Part shown: positions 11,700-21,501 of the stretch, piece after piece | Numbering within the stretch: position 1 is the first letter of the stretch | Layout: every line of letters begins with the position of its first letter | Source of the DNA: Icerya purchasi | Lineage: Eukaryota; Arthropoda; Insecta; Hemiptera; Monophlebidae | DNA length: 64,000 nucleotides | Reading direction: 5' to 3' | Assembly: GCA_039619475.1 (NCBI GenBank) | Contig: CM077115.1 | Span: 153,797,774 to 153,861,773, forward strand | Translations under genes and position numbers: made by a program | The notes under the pieces: model-generated | Told to the model about the DNA's origin: nothing | The model's input: the letters and a program-made list of their open reading frames with translations, nothing else | Databases searched by the model: none

Positions 11700-12280
11700 G
11701 ATACAAATAAAGAATCTTCTTTGCCATTCTGTTTGTTAAATAGAGAAATATAATGAGTTAATAATAACTGAAATAATAAACAATTATAACAAACAATCAT
11801 CATCATTATATCCTCAACCATTCGGTTGGTGGACAACCTATTCGCACATTTTAGATGTACAGATATAGGTTGTATATTAAGCAATTATTATTTATGCAAC
11901 GCAGGTGTACACACGCAAGACTACATTCGAAACTGACTAGTAATCGTTTGATTTATCGATATACAAGTGCAGTCCGTCCGGTGTGGGTCTGCTGTGTACT
12001 GACCTAGCGCGCATATGATGTTGAACGTGGTGGTTTGCCATTGCCTTCCGCGTGATTACTAGCGATTATTTATTTATTTACATAATTCTTGTAATAAATT
12101 CGTCGTCGCTTGGGATCGAACCTATCGGAAGTCAAGCGCTCTAGCAACTAGGCTATCGCGTATATAAAAATAAAATAAATTTCTTACTTAGTAACATTTT
12201 CGGGCATAACCCATCATCAGCTAAACACAGTTCATTATGTGTGACCAGAGACAAAATCTAAAAAGTCAACTAGGGAATAA
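11700..12280. mobile_element. Foldback element copy S2 (one arm), interrupted by a SINE
   Basis: The segments 11700-11796 and about 12170-12280 together match the left arm of S1 (355-518). Shared landmarks are AAAGAATCTT, TATAACAAAC, CTTACTTAG, CCATCATCAGCTAAA and ACAAAATCTAAA. The right arm is not present, so this is a truncated copy. It is interrupted at 11797-12163 by an opposite-strand SINE. Comparison with S1 defines the insertion. Confidence 0.65.
11797..12163 (-). mobile_element. tRNA-derived SINE with (GAT)n-type tail
   Basis: Read on the minus strand, the 5' end at about 12160 has a box A-like TAGCCTAGTTG and a box B GGTTCGATCC (12113-12122), the polymerase III promoter pair. The body contains GGCAATGGCAAACCACC (about 12030-12046), a motif shared in similar form with the LINE relic H (GGCAACGGAAAACCACC at about 37148). 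The tail at 11797-11810 is a short GAT repeat (ATCATCATCAT on the plus strand). This is a different SINE from the one at 571-767, whose tail is poly(A). It sits inside foldback copy S2. Confidence 0.7.
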
Positions 12281-12379
12281 AATGGTTTATATGTATATTC
12301 TCACTCGATTTCGAGTATGAGGTATCCCTTAAAATTCAGAGGAGAATTAGGGGATAGAATAGCCGCGCAATAGATAAGC

Positions 12380-14700
12380 ACGTAAGCAGGAGCGCAACCT
12401 GGCTTCCGTGCTGCCGACAACGTGAGAAAGGTACCAATGGCAAGTCGAACCAAGACGACTGGCCTTTTACTCACGTTGATGCGATTGTTCGCCGGCTGAG
12501 TGTTTCTTGCCAGAATTGCCGTGTCGTCAACAAATGAAGCAGAGTCGTCGTTTGGTAATTCACAGGCGTATCGGCACTATAAAATATGTAAAGAACAAGA
12601 CGCATCCTTCCGATGGTTCCGTTGATATATTTTTCCAGTAAGTTCTGGCGTGATTTATACGGAATGGCCGGACTGTCAAGTGAGATTTTAAAATTTGGCG
12701 CCGAAGAAATGGGAATTTCTCAACCATTTGTGCCGGACTTTATCAAAAACTCAGGTCACGTCTAATACAGCCCAATAACAGTAGTATTTCTTCCGCTCTA
12801 AGGCACTGTGTATATAGCATCTGTGTCACGATGCAACTGGTCTACAGTTGAATATGCTTCCATTGAAATGCAAACTAACGATCTGATATTAGCCTTCCTT
12901 CTTTTACAATCGGTACAAGTCGTTCCGGAATAAACTTTTTAAGCAGTTTTTGGACATGATGGGAAGCAGTGATATAGGCCAATGTTTCATTAGAAAAATT
13001 TCCCTTTGCTCTTTTTCATCGCTTCGGAAAATATTTTCCACGTAATGAAGCATTAGATAAGTATTTTCAAGGGCTCCTCTATTTAGTATATGCAGGCTAA
13101 TAATAAATTCCCTTTTTATGATTTAAACTTTTAACAATTTCCCTCACCTCTTCCACCGTAGGCGCGAAATGTTTCAAGTTTCCGTCTGTTTTTTCCGAGT
13201 GAACGAATCATATCAAGGCCGGAACTAATTTTATTTGGCCGGAAACCCGTTCTAGATGTTTACTGAACTCTTCGGCTTTATCTTCGCTGCGGCGTGCTCA
13301 GATTCCGTTCATTTTGCTAATAAGTGGCGCACACGGTCTCTTAATTTAGTCTGTTCCATCGTAAACTGAACCATTATTTAAGCATGCTTGAAAAGTAATA
13401 TTTTTAATTTCTTTAATTTCTTTAATTTCTTTAATGTTTTACTAATACGGGTCCATTTTGTTCAGTCCGTTGGATGGCGTACCTTCTGCCACTGTTTCCT
13501 CGTTTTTCTTTTTTTGCACCCTAAGATCCTTTATTTCCAATAGAGTAAGTTTTTGATAATACTCGTTTATTTCATCGTGAGGTGTTGCAATTTTTGCAGA
13601 ATGCATAATTTAGTTAGCTTTTTTAACGCTACTTCCGTACCTGTTGCTGACTTTAGTATAGGCCTGCTGCATTTTCGAGTTGGTTCTGAGTACTTCTCAA
13701 TTAATTATTTTACTCGTAAAGTATTTTGTTTCAATATGTTACATTTTAAGTAAACACGGATTCGTTCTGAGGTTAGTTCCTGAAGTTGTTTTACTTGCAG
13801 TTAAAAGATACACACACTCCTTTAGTTTATTTGTGTTAACTGATTTTATATCTCTTGATAGAGCTCGATCTCTGCAAGTAATTAGCCTTGAACCGTGGTA
13901 ATAATGTTATGCATTATAATCCCCGACGGTAACGAATCTATTCTGCAGAGAATAAAAATAATTAATAAACACGTCATCATCAACTTTAAATCCATGTGGA
14001 CAGCGTGTATCAGAAATTGAGATATCATTATTTCCCCACATTATATCGCTACTTGCTTGTAGATGCTTTTTCTGATATTTTTTTCAGTCTCATGATGTTT
14101 AGTTGTATCCGTTGTTATTACTGCTGTTCCTTTTTGATTACTTGTATGTTCGGTAAATTCGAAAGCAGTGTCCTAAGATGTGTTTTAGCAACAACCGCGT
14201 GTCTCTTTTCTTACTATTCTAGTTCACTTTTATTATGAACCAACCCATTCCCGTTCCATGTTATTGTTCTCAGAGTGCTGGTAATTTTGATTTATTTTCT
14301 ACTTTGCCAATAGACCTGGATTGGCTATTTTCCAGTCCATTCAGTAAACGGTAATTTTATCCAAAAAAGACAGACACACGCACTATCCCTTCCATTACAT
14401 TTAAGCCGAATCGCCCCCCTGTTTTAATTTACTTGCCGTAGCTTATGCGTAACATCTTCTTTCACTTTCTGTTGTTGTGTCATTGGGACTGCGGCAATTT
14501 TGTGTTTTTTTTGGGGACACCTATTGCTCTTTTATAGGAGCCATACATCCAATTCGCTGTAGCCTCTCACCGCAATCATTCTGTCTTATCTGTTTTTGCT
14601 TTTTGGCAATTTTCAGTCGAATTTCATACAAATAGTTTTCTGTACACAAAAGTTCCTGATACGCCGAAAGATTTGACAGTTTTTGTACTGTAGTATTTCA
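12380..14700 (-). pseudogene. LINE J: heavily decayed Jockey-like element (ORF1 end, EN, RT)
   Basis: Reading the minus strand from right to left, the sequence gives traces of an ORF1 tail (about 14700-14400), then endonuclease pieces: ITWNGNGL (about 14260), GTAVITTDTTKHHE, WGNNDISI, then VGDYNA (about 13925) and GSRLITCRDRAL. RT pieces follow: VEEVREIVKSLNHKKG (about 13150), RLVPIVKEGRLISD (about 12900), and SFVDDTAILARNTQPA near 12520, where VDD stands in the position of the YxDD catalytic motif. These resemble the Jockey clade. Every domain is broken by multiple stops and frameshifts and there is no intact ORF, so this is an old copy. The 3' end is lost near 12380, close to foldback copy S2. 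Confidence 0.7.
13396..13434. repeat. 9-bp tandem repeat
   Basis: About four copies of the unit TTTCTTTAA, inside the decayed LINE J. Confidence 0.75.
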
Positions 14701-15029
14701 ACCGTTTACGCAGTAGTGTTTAAATCTTGTCACTTGGTCGCATAATAATTTTAGATAATAATTATTATTTGGTTAATTTTACGTACGTATTCATTCAGTA
14801 TTTATTTCGTAACTTCTCTTTCCAATTTATGTATTTGTTGTCTTTATCACATTGTGCTCCTTATCAAGTGCTGTTTGATCAATTTTTGGTCTGATTCGTG
14901 ATGTATTGTTCGTAGAGCGTTTCTCTTCGTTTCTCTTGTGAGCTTCAGTGGTGTAATTAAAGACGTGAGGAAAAAACTACACCTAGCAAAAAAGGAATAC
15001 GGCCGCACATGAGATACAGCGATGACATA

Positions 15030-15253
15030 CAGAGAACTGAACTCACTCTGCCATTAAAGCAAACGAAATGTGAAAATGCGGCAGGATTTGATGGCATGTT
15101 CCCGGAGTTTATTAAACATTTTGAACCCAAAGCTATGAGTTACCTGTTACATATATAGTACAATGATGTTTTTAAGTCTAAGAATATACAACCCAACATC
15201 ATATCAATCAAAAAAACCTGGGGAAGTAGAACCAGAGCCTTCGCATTATAGAC

Positions 15254-15302
<49 letters not shown>

Positions 15303-16320
15303 GTGTGCGTCACATACGATATTTTAGCGTGTCATATTAAACAGAATTCGGAACGCCGTCGAAAGCTACATGCCAAAAGGTTGGGTTTAGGCCAGGAAGA
15401 TCTTGCGCTGATCAGGTAGCAGCTCAAACACATTACATTGAAAACGGGTTTCAAAAGAAAGTTAAGACAGCAGTGGCCGTTGTGGATTTATCATCGGTGT
15501 ATGTCTGGCGAGATAGCCTCGTGTTAAAACTCTCGAAGATAGTGCCGTGTACGAAAATAATCCATGTTATAAACAACATGCAGGCAGATAGGCGATTCCG
15601 AGTGTACATTGGTGAACAGGGCAGTGCAAGTGTGGATGGACTCCCCCTCAAGGAACTATACTTGCGCCCGTTCTCTTTAATGTATATGTGCATGATTTCC
15701 CGGCGACAAACATTAAAAGATTCCAGTATGCAGGATCAAATCCAGATAAAACAGAGATCGCCTTGTTCCATCTGGATGCACGAATGGCCGATGATGAACT
15801 AACTGTAAGATTTGAGGGAGTACGACTAAAAAAGCACCAAATTTTTTCCAGTTATCCTGAAGTTCCATCGGACCGTTCACTCACCTACAAGTAATTTAGC
15901 CAAGAAATTAAAAACTCGAAATAATTTAATACAGAAGCTTGCTGGTACAGAATAGGGATCCACAGTAAAGATTTGCGGACATCAGCCTGGCCTTACTATA
16001 TTCTGTCGCGGAGTACTACTGTTCTTCCATCTGGATAAACAGCTCGCATATGCCAAAGATCGACATACAATTTAATGTTGCACTCAGGACAGTTACCAGA
16101 ACACTTAGCAGTACCTCGCTACCTTGTTTACCCGTGTTAATATAGCACCAGCAGAGCTTCCACGTGAACAAGCCTTGCTGCGTGATTAGGGCAACTTCTC
16201 GATCAATACAGATTTACCAATACATACATTCTTTGGTTTTTTGTGAAATATTCTCCAAAGAAGAATTCCACCTGATCAAGTTACTAAAGCGCACGTCGGA
16301 CGTAAACGAATAGAGGCGAC
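15030..16320 (+). pseudogene. LINE F: 5'-truncated Jockey-type RT with internal deletions
   Basis: Frame-corrected pieces read AAGFDGMFPEFIKHF (about 15088), a CT microsatellite where an RPISLLS-type block is expected, then FRPGRSCADQVAA (about 15390), VAVVDLSS-type palm sequence at about 15475, LVLKLSKIVPC, RRFRVYIGEQGSAS, then FQYAG, and after a deletion NPDKTEIALFHLDARMADDE (about 15745). DRSLTYK and APAELPREQALL (about 16150) lie downstream. The deletion after FQYA removes the catalytic YADD aspartates and about 40 residues. The copy abuts the A-tail of family K copy K2. The palm and fingers resemble elements commonly annotated as mobile element jockey polymerase. Confidence 0.7.
15258..15299. 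repeat. (CT)n microsatellite inside LINE F
   Basis: About 20 CT units begin exactly after the codons for the R-P-I start of the conserved RPISLLS block of the RT. The TCTCTC codons probably seeded the expansion. Confidence 0.9.
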
Positions 16321-16324
16321 TAAT

Positions 16325-17090
16325 TTTTTTTATATTTAAATAAGTTGTGTGGGTCTCACAGGGCAAGTGTATGCCCGTTGTGTGAGTGCCCGACACTCTT
16401 ATTAACGTTTATTCTAAGTATACGAAATTACAATTATTCTAGCTTATCCTATACGTCATAATCATAGTCAACTAAGGCTATATAACTTATGACATACTAT
16501 ACATGCAGATACGTACACACACCGCAAGTACTCATCTACATACCGATGCATGAGGCTAGCAAAATATCTTCAAATACGAAGAAAAGAAAAGAAAAGAAGA
16601 GAAGAAGAAAAGAAAATAAAGAAAAAAGAAAGGAACAATAATAGAAAATTATAAAATGTCATGATTCGAACCGTATCTTTGGAGTTTTACTCTTTACACC
16701 ATTCTTTCGGCCATTTCCTTACTTCCCCTTTCCACACACCAAGTTGTTTTTCGTTTAGTATATGATGGGGTATTTTACTAATTAGTTTAATTAGAACTAA
16801 ATCATCAGTATTATCAATTCGTAGATTTACGCCCCCCCGGGGGTAGATTTAATATATTATTATTTTGGTTTCTTGTTAATCGAATTTTTTGCCTAGATGG
16901 TAATTTTATATTATTGACATTAATTCCAGTAATCTATAATTGAAATAGTACACATCTTGGAGGACATTTCGTTGTTTTCTTTCCACACATAATTGATCCA
17001 GAGTCGTTTTGCTTCCAGTAGGATATAGTATAAGTTTCAAACACCTTTTCTGTATTTTGCTTATTTTATTTATTTCCGTTATTAACATAC
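16325..17090 (-). pseudogene. LINE family K, copy K2 (C-terminal coding and 3' UTR)
   Basis: The upstream part on the minus strand (17088-16906) is open and encodes INKISKIQKRCLKLILYP, a thumb-region LINE signature (KIQKRxLKLI). Next come a C/G palindromic run at about 16829-16843 and a stretch that aligns with copy K4. The 3' part carries an AATAAACG motif (about 16410), a hairpin at 16355-16386 and a short A-rich tail at about 16322-16338. A degenerate (AAAAG)n tract lies at 16575-16625. The copy is 5'-truncated and has no intact ORF. The 3' hairpin is conserved with K3 and K4. Confidence 0.65.
16575..16625. repeat. (AAAAG)n-like purine tract
   Basis: Imperfect AAAAG/AAGAAG repeats on the plus strand. 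Confidence 0.7.
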
Positions 17091-19176
17091 ATTCAATAAT
17101 TAACGTAGTATGCCATTCTCAGTGCTAGGCATGGGTGATGTTTATATTTATGCATCACAATATCACAAATTTTATCTTTCCAAAAAAAAAAAAAAAAAAA
17201 AAAAAAGAGCACAGCTTAGTTATATTGCAGAACTAGATGCTTGAAACAACACTGTCTAACCAACTGCACCTCAGTAGCTGGCTAAGTTAGTGTCCTTAGT
17301 TGCAAAAAAAGAAGAAAAAGTGTTCCGAATCTGATTGTAAATTAATTTCCCACGGAATGATGAAATTTTGAATCAATTTGCCTTTTGCTTTTTTGAGATA
17401 TAAAATTTACTTGAAACTGACAGAGAAGATCGAGCCCACTGCTTTACTACCGGATGGAACATTTGGAAATGTATATTTCTTAATTTCTAACAAATCCTGA
17501 CTCGGTTGCATCTTCGTAAGTGTACATCCCTCATTTCATTATGCCGTCGTCGAAAGATCGTATCTCTAGCGTAACAAGACTTTCATTTGCTGCCCTGAAC
17601 ATCAGTTCTTACGAACTTAATATCACTTAGTCTCATTTATACTGTACTGTTTACTGTTGCCTGATCTCCTTCTTTTTCATTCTGTTCCTTTCTGTTAATT
17701 AACTGTTCCTCCCATCTGCTGATGATCTGAAATAATGATACTATGGGTCGAATTCCTCATTGCAGGGATTTCGATCAATTCACATCTTTACGATTGGGTT
17801 ATTAAAATCAACGCCGGCGTTATTGCGGTCTTCTCGACTGGTACAGTGGGCAAAAAATATCGGTGGTTACAAACAAATATTTCGGCTGCAGCTTTCTTTT
17901 TTGAATTCGCCTTTTTTGTTTTATTCTTACTTAATAAGTTTCCTTCATGCAGGATTTTCTTGCGAGTGTCGTAAAAAACTACTATATACGATCGGTTGAC
18001 TGAAAAAAAAGGGCTTTAACTGCTGCCTACATTAAAACCCCGTATTTAAAATCATGCGTTACGCAATGTTTAAAATTTAATTTTGTACCTCGAATTTAGG
18101 ATTGGGTGTGAAAATTATTCAAACTGCGACGATAAGTAAGAATCTTATTAATTCATTTTTTTAAATTTAGATTTTGAGAATTTTAATAGTAATTTTACAG
18201 TTATCCAAAATATGGCCAGAATTTCGCGTGAAAAATACGTAGAGGCGGTTTTTAATCGAATTAATAATTAGCGAAAAGCTCGACTTCGAACGGGAAAAGG
18301 AAAATAATTTTCTAAGATAAGAAAATGTCTCTCGCGAAAATAGAAAAAGAATACTGGAGACCGTCACAGTGGCGACAGCATTAAAACCGCCGAGTGTTGT
18401 CCCGCTCGAGGTTGCATTACGCTCTCGCCGTTTTACGACTTTCTTTCTTAAACTCATTCTGTACCGTCTTCGGCGCAGGGCCATCCTCTCCCTCTATTAT
18501 ACTATCTCGCTGTTCTTTTCTATTTTTATTTCACTCTGTCCACTCAAACTTAACAACCCTCTCCATCGCCACAAGAAAATCTTTGTTGTAAATACTAGAG
18601 CCAACTGGAGTTTTTTTTTTTTTTTTTTTTTACTGTTTTTCCCCCCAGGAAGAAAAAAAAGTAAAATATTTATCGCTATTATACACAAATAACTGTACAA
18701 ACGAAACGAATTTTAATAATGTGCTTCGTAAAAATAACGGGCCTTGTTTTCTCACCTGATATCGTAATTAGTTGTGAAGAAAAAAAAAATCCGGTAAACA
18801 TGTGCGATAGAGAAGACGAAGAAACGTAATTATAAATACTAGTGTTGGCCCCCCATTGGCCGAAATTCGACTATAATTATTATTAAAAATTTGAGGAAAA
18901 CATATATATATGAATTTGCATATTTCCAAAAAAAAAATTTCTACTGATAGATACACAACACATTCGTTTATTGTGTATATCTGAAAACATACACACTTTT
19001 ATATGTACTTACAATACAAAACAGTTCGGCACCATTATAATTAAATAGAATATACAATGAAATAACAGTAAATCACAATTTTTAAGAAACGCTCATTTAT
19101 TGATATTAAATGACGACACCTTTACTAATAATGATAATTATTAAGAAAAATTAAAATATTCTAATAAGAACCGATT
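17091..19176. other. No gene recognised
   Basis: Contains an A-run at 17183-17206, probably a stray retroelement tail, and low-complexity tracts at 18613-18634. Overlapping frames on both strands at 18167-18700 are long only because one strand is pyrimidine-rich. None resembles a known protein. Confidence 0.5.
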
Positions 19177-19741
19177 TTGTTTTTTTTTTTGTTTCTCTTT
19201 GGGCGGCTCAACACAGGACATTTACCCAACACAAAGAACTAACAAATAATGAAACGTAGGGACTTGAAAGTTAAATCAGGAAGCGATTAGAAACAGAAGA
19301 AATGAAGGTAGCCCCAATACAGGAACAACAGAAGGAGAAGGAAGAGCAAGAATGTAGTGGGCACAGTAAGGGGTCGGGAGGCCAAGGCCAAGCAAACTAG
19401 AATAAAGGACTGCGCGTTCTGAGAAGATAGATGAGCATTCGAATAGAAGGTGATTTACATCATAGGTCGAATTTACTATAGGATGCTGGAAGGGACACAA
19501 GGGGGGCTGAACAATATTAAAACGAAACAGAACGGCAGGTAGCAGACTGTGATTAAAGCGGAGACGAATTATAGAAGAAATAGCAGAACGGCTGATGTAG
19601 GGAAAATTATTAAACCAGGAAGAAGTGGGTGGAGAGGGTTGTAAAGCAAGGTAAAAGGAGTTCGGATTGGAGAAAAGAGACGGATAAAGATCAGTAGTCA
19701 TGGTGAAAACGATAAGATAGTGGACAGAGACTTTGAGAGGG
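19177..19741 (-). mobile_element. LINE family A, copy A2: 3' fragment with intact C-terminus
   Basis: The minus-strand frame 19701-19276 is uninterrupted for 141 codons and matches the C-terminal region of family A after RNase H. It includes RLRFNHSLLP, then VNHLLFECSSIFSERA, a zinc-finger-like H/C cluster, and LPTPYCAHYILALPSPSV. The 3' UTR ends at about 19190 in an A-tail (T-run 19177-19193 on the plus strand). The copy is 5'-truncated at about 19741. The unbroken frame suggests it is younger than A1 or A6. Confidence 0.8.
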
Positions 19742-20104
19742 GAAGCTGTCTATGAAACGGCCATTTACTGGCTATAGCGATTTATTTTTTTCATTTTTTG
19801 TATTAATTTTTTATTTAAATAAGAAAAAGTAAAGGAACTGTTTCCAAAAATGTTTTACTGATAACACTAAAGATCGTCAATAGCTACTAAACAAAGAAAA
19901 AAAAAAAAGAAGAAAATCTGTTAATAAACAGAGGATAAAAAGGTACTGAACTATTTTGTCTTTGCCTATTTATATATTACGCTTACACTATTACGTCTAT
20001 CTTTTGCACCTAAGTGCATCTACGAACATTTGTACAGTTCATTACACCTTATCTAGTACACCCTTAATAAATCAGTGTGTTGCGTTGTGTTCGGAGCGAG
20101 CCTC
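19742..20104. other. No recognisable feature
   Basis: AT-rich spacer between two minus-strand family A fragments. I see nothing of note. Confidence 0.5.
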
Positions 20105-20216
20105 GTTTTTTTTTTGTTTTTTTTTTTTCTTTTGGGCGCGCCAGCGGCTTTGACCCAACAACTACAGAAATTATGGAAAGGATTAAATAGAGAGACGATT
20201 AGAAATAGAGCTTAGG
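20105..20216 (-). mobile_element. LINE family A, copy A3: 3' UTR stub
   Basis: A T-rich run at 20105-20129 (the A-tail on the minus strand) is followed by GGGCGCGCCAGCGGC and GACCCAAC. This corresponds to the 3' end of copy A2 (GGGCGGCTCAACAC then TACCCAAC), and about 80 bp of similar 3' UTR follow. It is a very short 5'-truncated insertion. Confidence 0.6.
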
Positions 20217-21104
20217 AAAGATTATCTCACCCGACATTCGCATGTGAATTTTCGATAAACGCACTCATTGATAATCTCAAGACGGGTTTCAACCAAACTT
20301 TTACTCGTATTAATACGTTTAATTTGTAAAATATACTATAAGCGAAATAAATTTAACAGTCGGTGACGTAGTTAATTCAACGCCAAATTAAACATTAATT
20401 AGATTGAAGTGCCTGAACAACATTTAATAAATGTACGCTGTAATTTTTGTAAAATCTATGCCAGTGCATAGTTAAAATATTGCACCATTTCTCCTGTTAA
20501 ACACCACCATTTTGCTTGCCGCGTCGTTAGTACTAGTATATTGTAGGTTGCATCATATCGCCTGGCTTATCCTTTTAGAAAAAGAACTATTTTATATCCT
20601 TCTAAGATGTCTCAGCTACAATCGTTTTCAACATGTGACCTTATTATGTTTATATCTTTTAAGCTATGCATTTGAGAATTTTCCTTCGACGTTAGTTTTT
20701 TTTTGGTTTTCGTTTTCTTGACCTGAACAAATACAGTTCATTTGGCTAGCAAGCTCCCGGTCGTGTGTTTAATTCCAATTCGCATGATCACACAAATTAG
20801 AAACGTTCTAATTTCGCTCAATAATTGATACTCGTGTATGTAAGGCAAGCAGCTTCAAAATAATCAAGTGTAACTCTCTTATTCCGGTACTTGTCAACTA
20901 TCTGTCAAGTTTGAGACAATAATTCTGCACTCGTTGTAGTTTCTGTATAGTGTACGAGACCAAATGGGAGCGGCATATTACCTGGCGATTTAAGTGAAGT
21001 TTATTTTTTTACGAGTGGAAGATTTATTTTCGAAACCCACAATGAGGGGAACATAAACCAGATTTATTCATTTTTTCTACTTTTTTGACAATCCTATTTC
21101 TTAG
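20217..21104. other. No gene; possible tRNA-like relic at 20738-20800
   Basis: At 20738-20800 the plus strand has GGCTAGCAAGC followed by GTTTAATTCC. These are weakly like box A and box B of a tRNA-derived SINE, but no body or tail is evident. The rest is unique AT-rich sequence. The last 40 bases (21065-21104) are a pyrimidine-rich tract ending in TTTCTTAG, a plausible splice acceptor for the frame that follows. Confidence 0.3.
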
Positions 21105-21218
21105 GCGTTTAGTCCAGTGTTGGATGATACGCTTTCTAATTCTGATGGTTTTGTTGAGAGTATTAAAGATATTTCCGGTGAGCCGGAATCTCTTAAAGAG
21201 AAGATCGTTTTCGTTTAG
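21105..21218 (+). other. Candidate terminal coding exon (unknown protein)
   Basis: A pyrimidine-rich tract ends in TTTCTTAG at 21104. From 21105 an open frame of 37 codons begins AFSPVLDDTLSNSDGF and ends EKIVFV before TAG at 21216-21218. The composition is balanced and acidic, unlike the low-complexity frames nearby. The combination of acceptor, open frame and stop looks like the last coding exon of a host gene. I do not recognise the protein, and 37 open codons can arise by chance. The upstream exon was not found. Confidence 0.3.
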
Positions 21219-21399
21219 TTATCATTTTAATCCGCTACTTAATGCTTTTTTCGATTTTATTTATTACTTTAATTAATCTATTCGAAACTTTGATGTTCTA
21301 AAGAATGATGTACTCTTCTCTTTCCGCTGATTGTTCGACTCCTTATTCACATTTTTTTTTAAAGTTGGACTTTCTACACTTTCTTTCCTTACCCGTTAT

Positions 21400-21413
21400 T
21401 CTGGCTGTTAGTT
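21400..21413. repeat. Target-site duplication, left copy, of LINE A4
   Basis: TCTGGCTGTTAGTT occurs here immediately next to the poly(A) end of A4 and again at 28380-28393 next to its 5' end. This is a perfect 14-bp duplication made at insertion by target-primed reverse transcription. Confidence 0.9.
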
Positions 21414-21501
21414 TTTTTTTTTTTTTTTTACCCCCCTTGGGTTTGCTAGCAAAGAGCATTAGCCCAGCAAAAAGGAATAGATACATGGAATAGAATAAAA
21501 A

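Noticed and set aside
18167..18700. Overlapping long frames on both strands
   Set aside because: They arise from a pyrimidine/purine-biased stretch; the translations are Phe/Ser- or Lys/Arg-rich and match no family.
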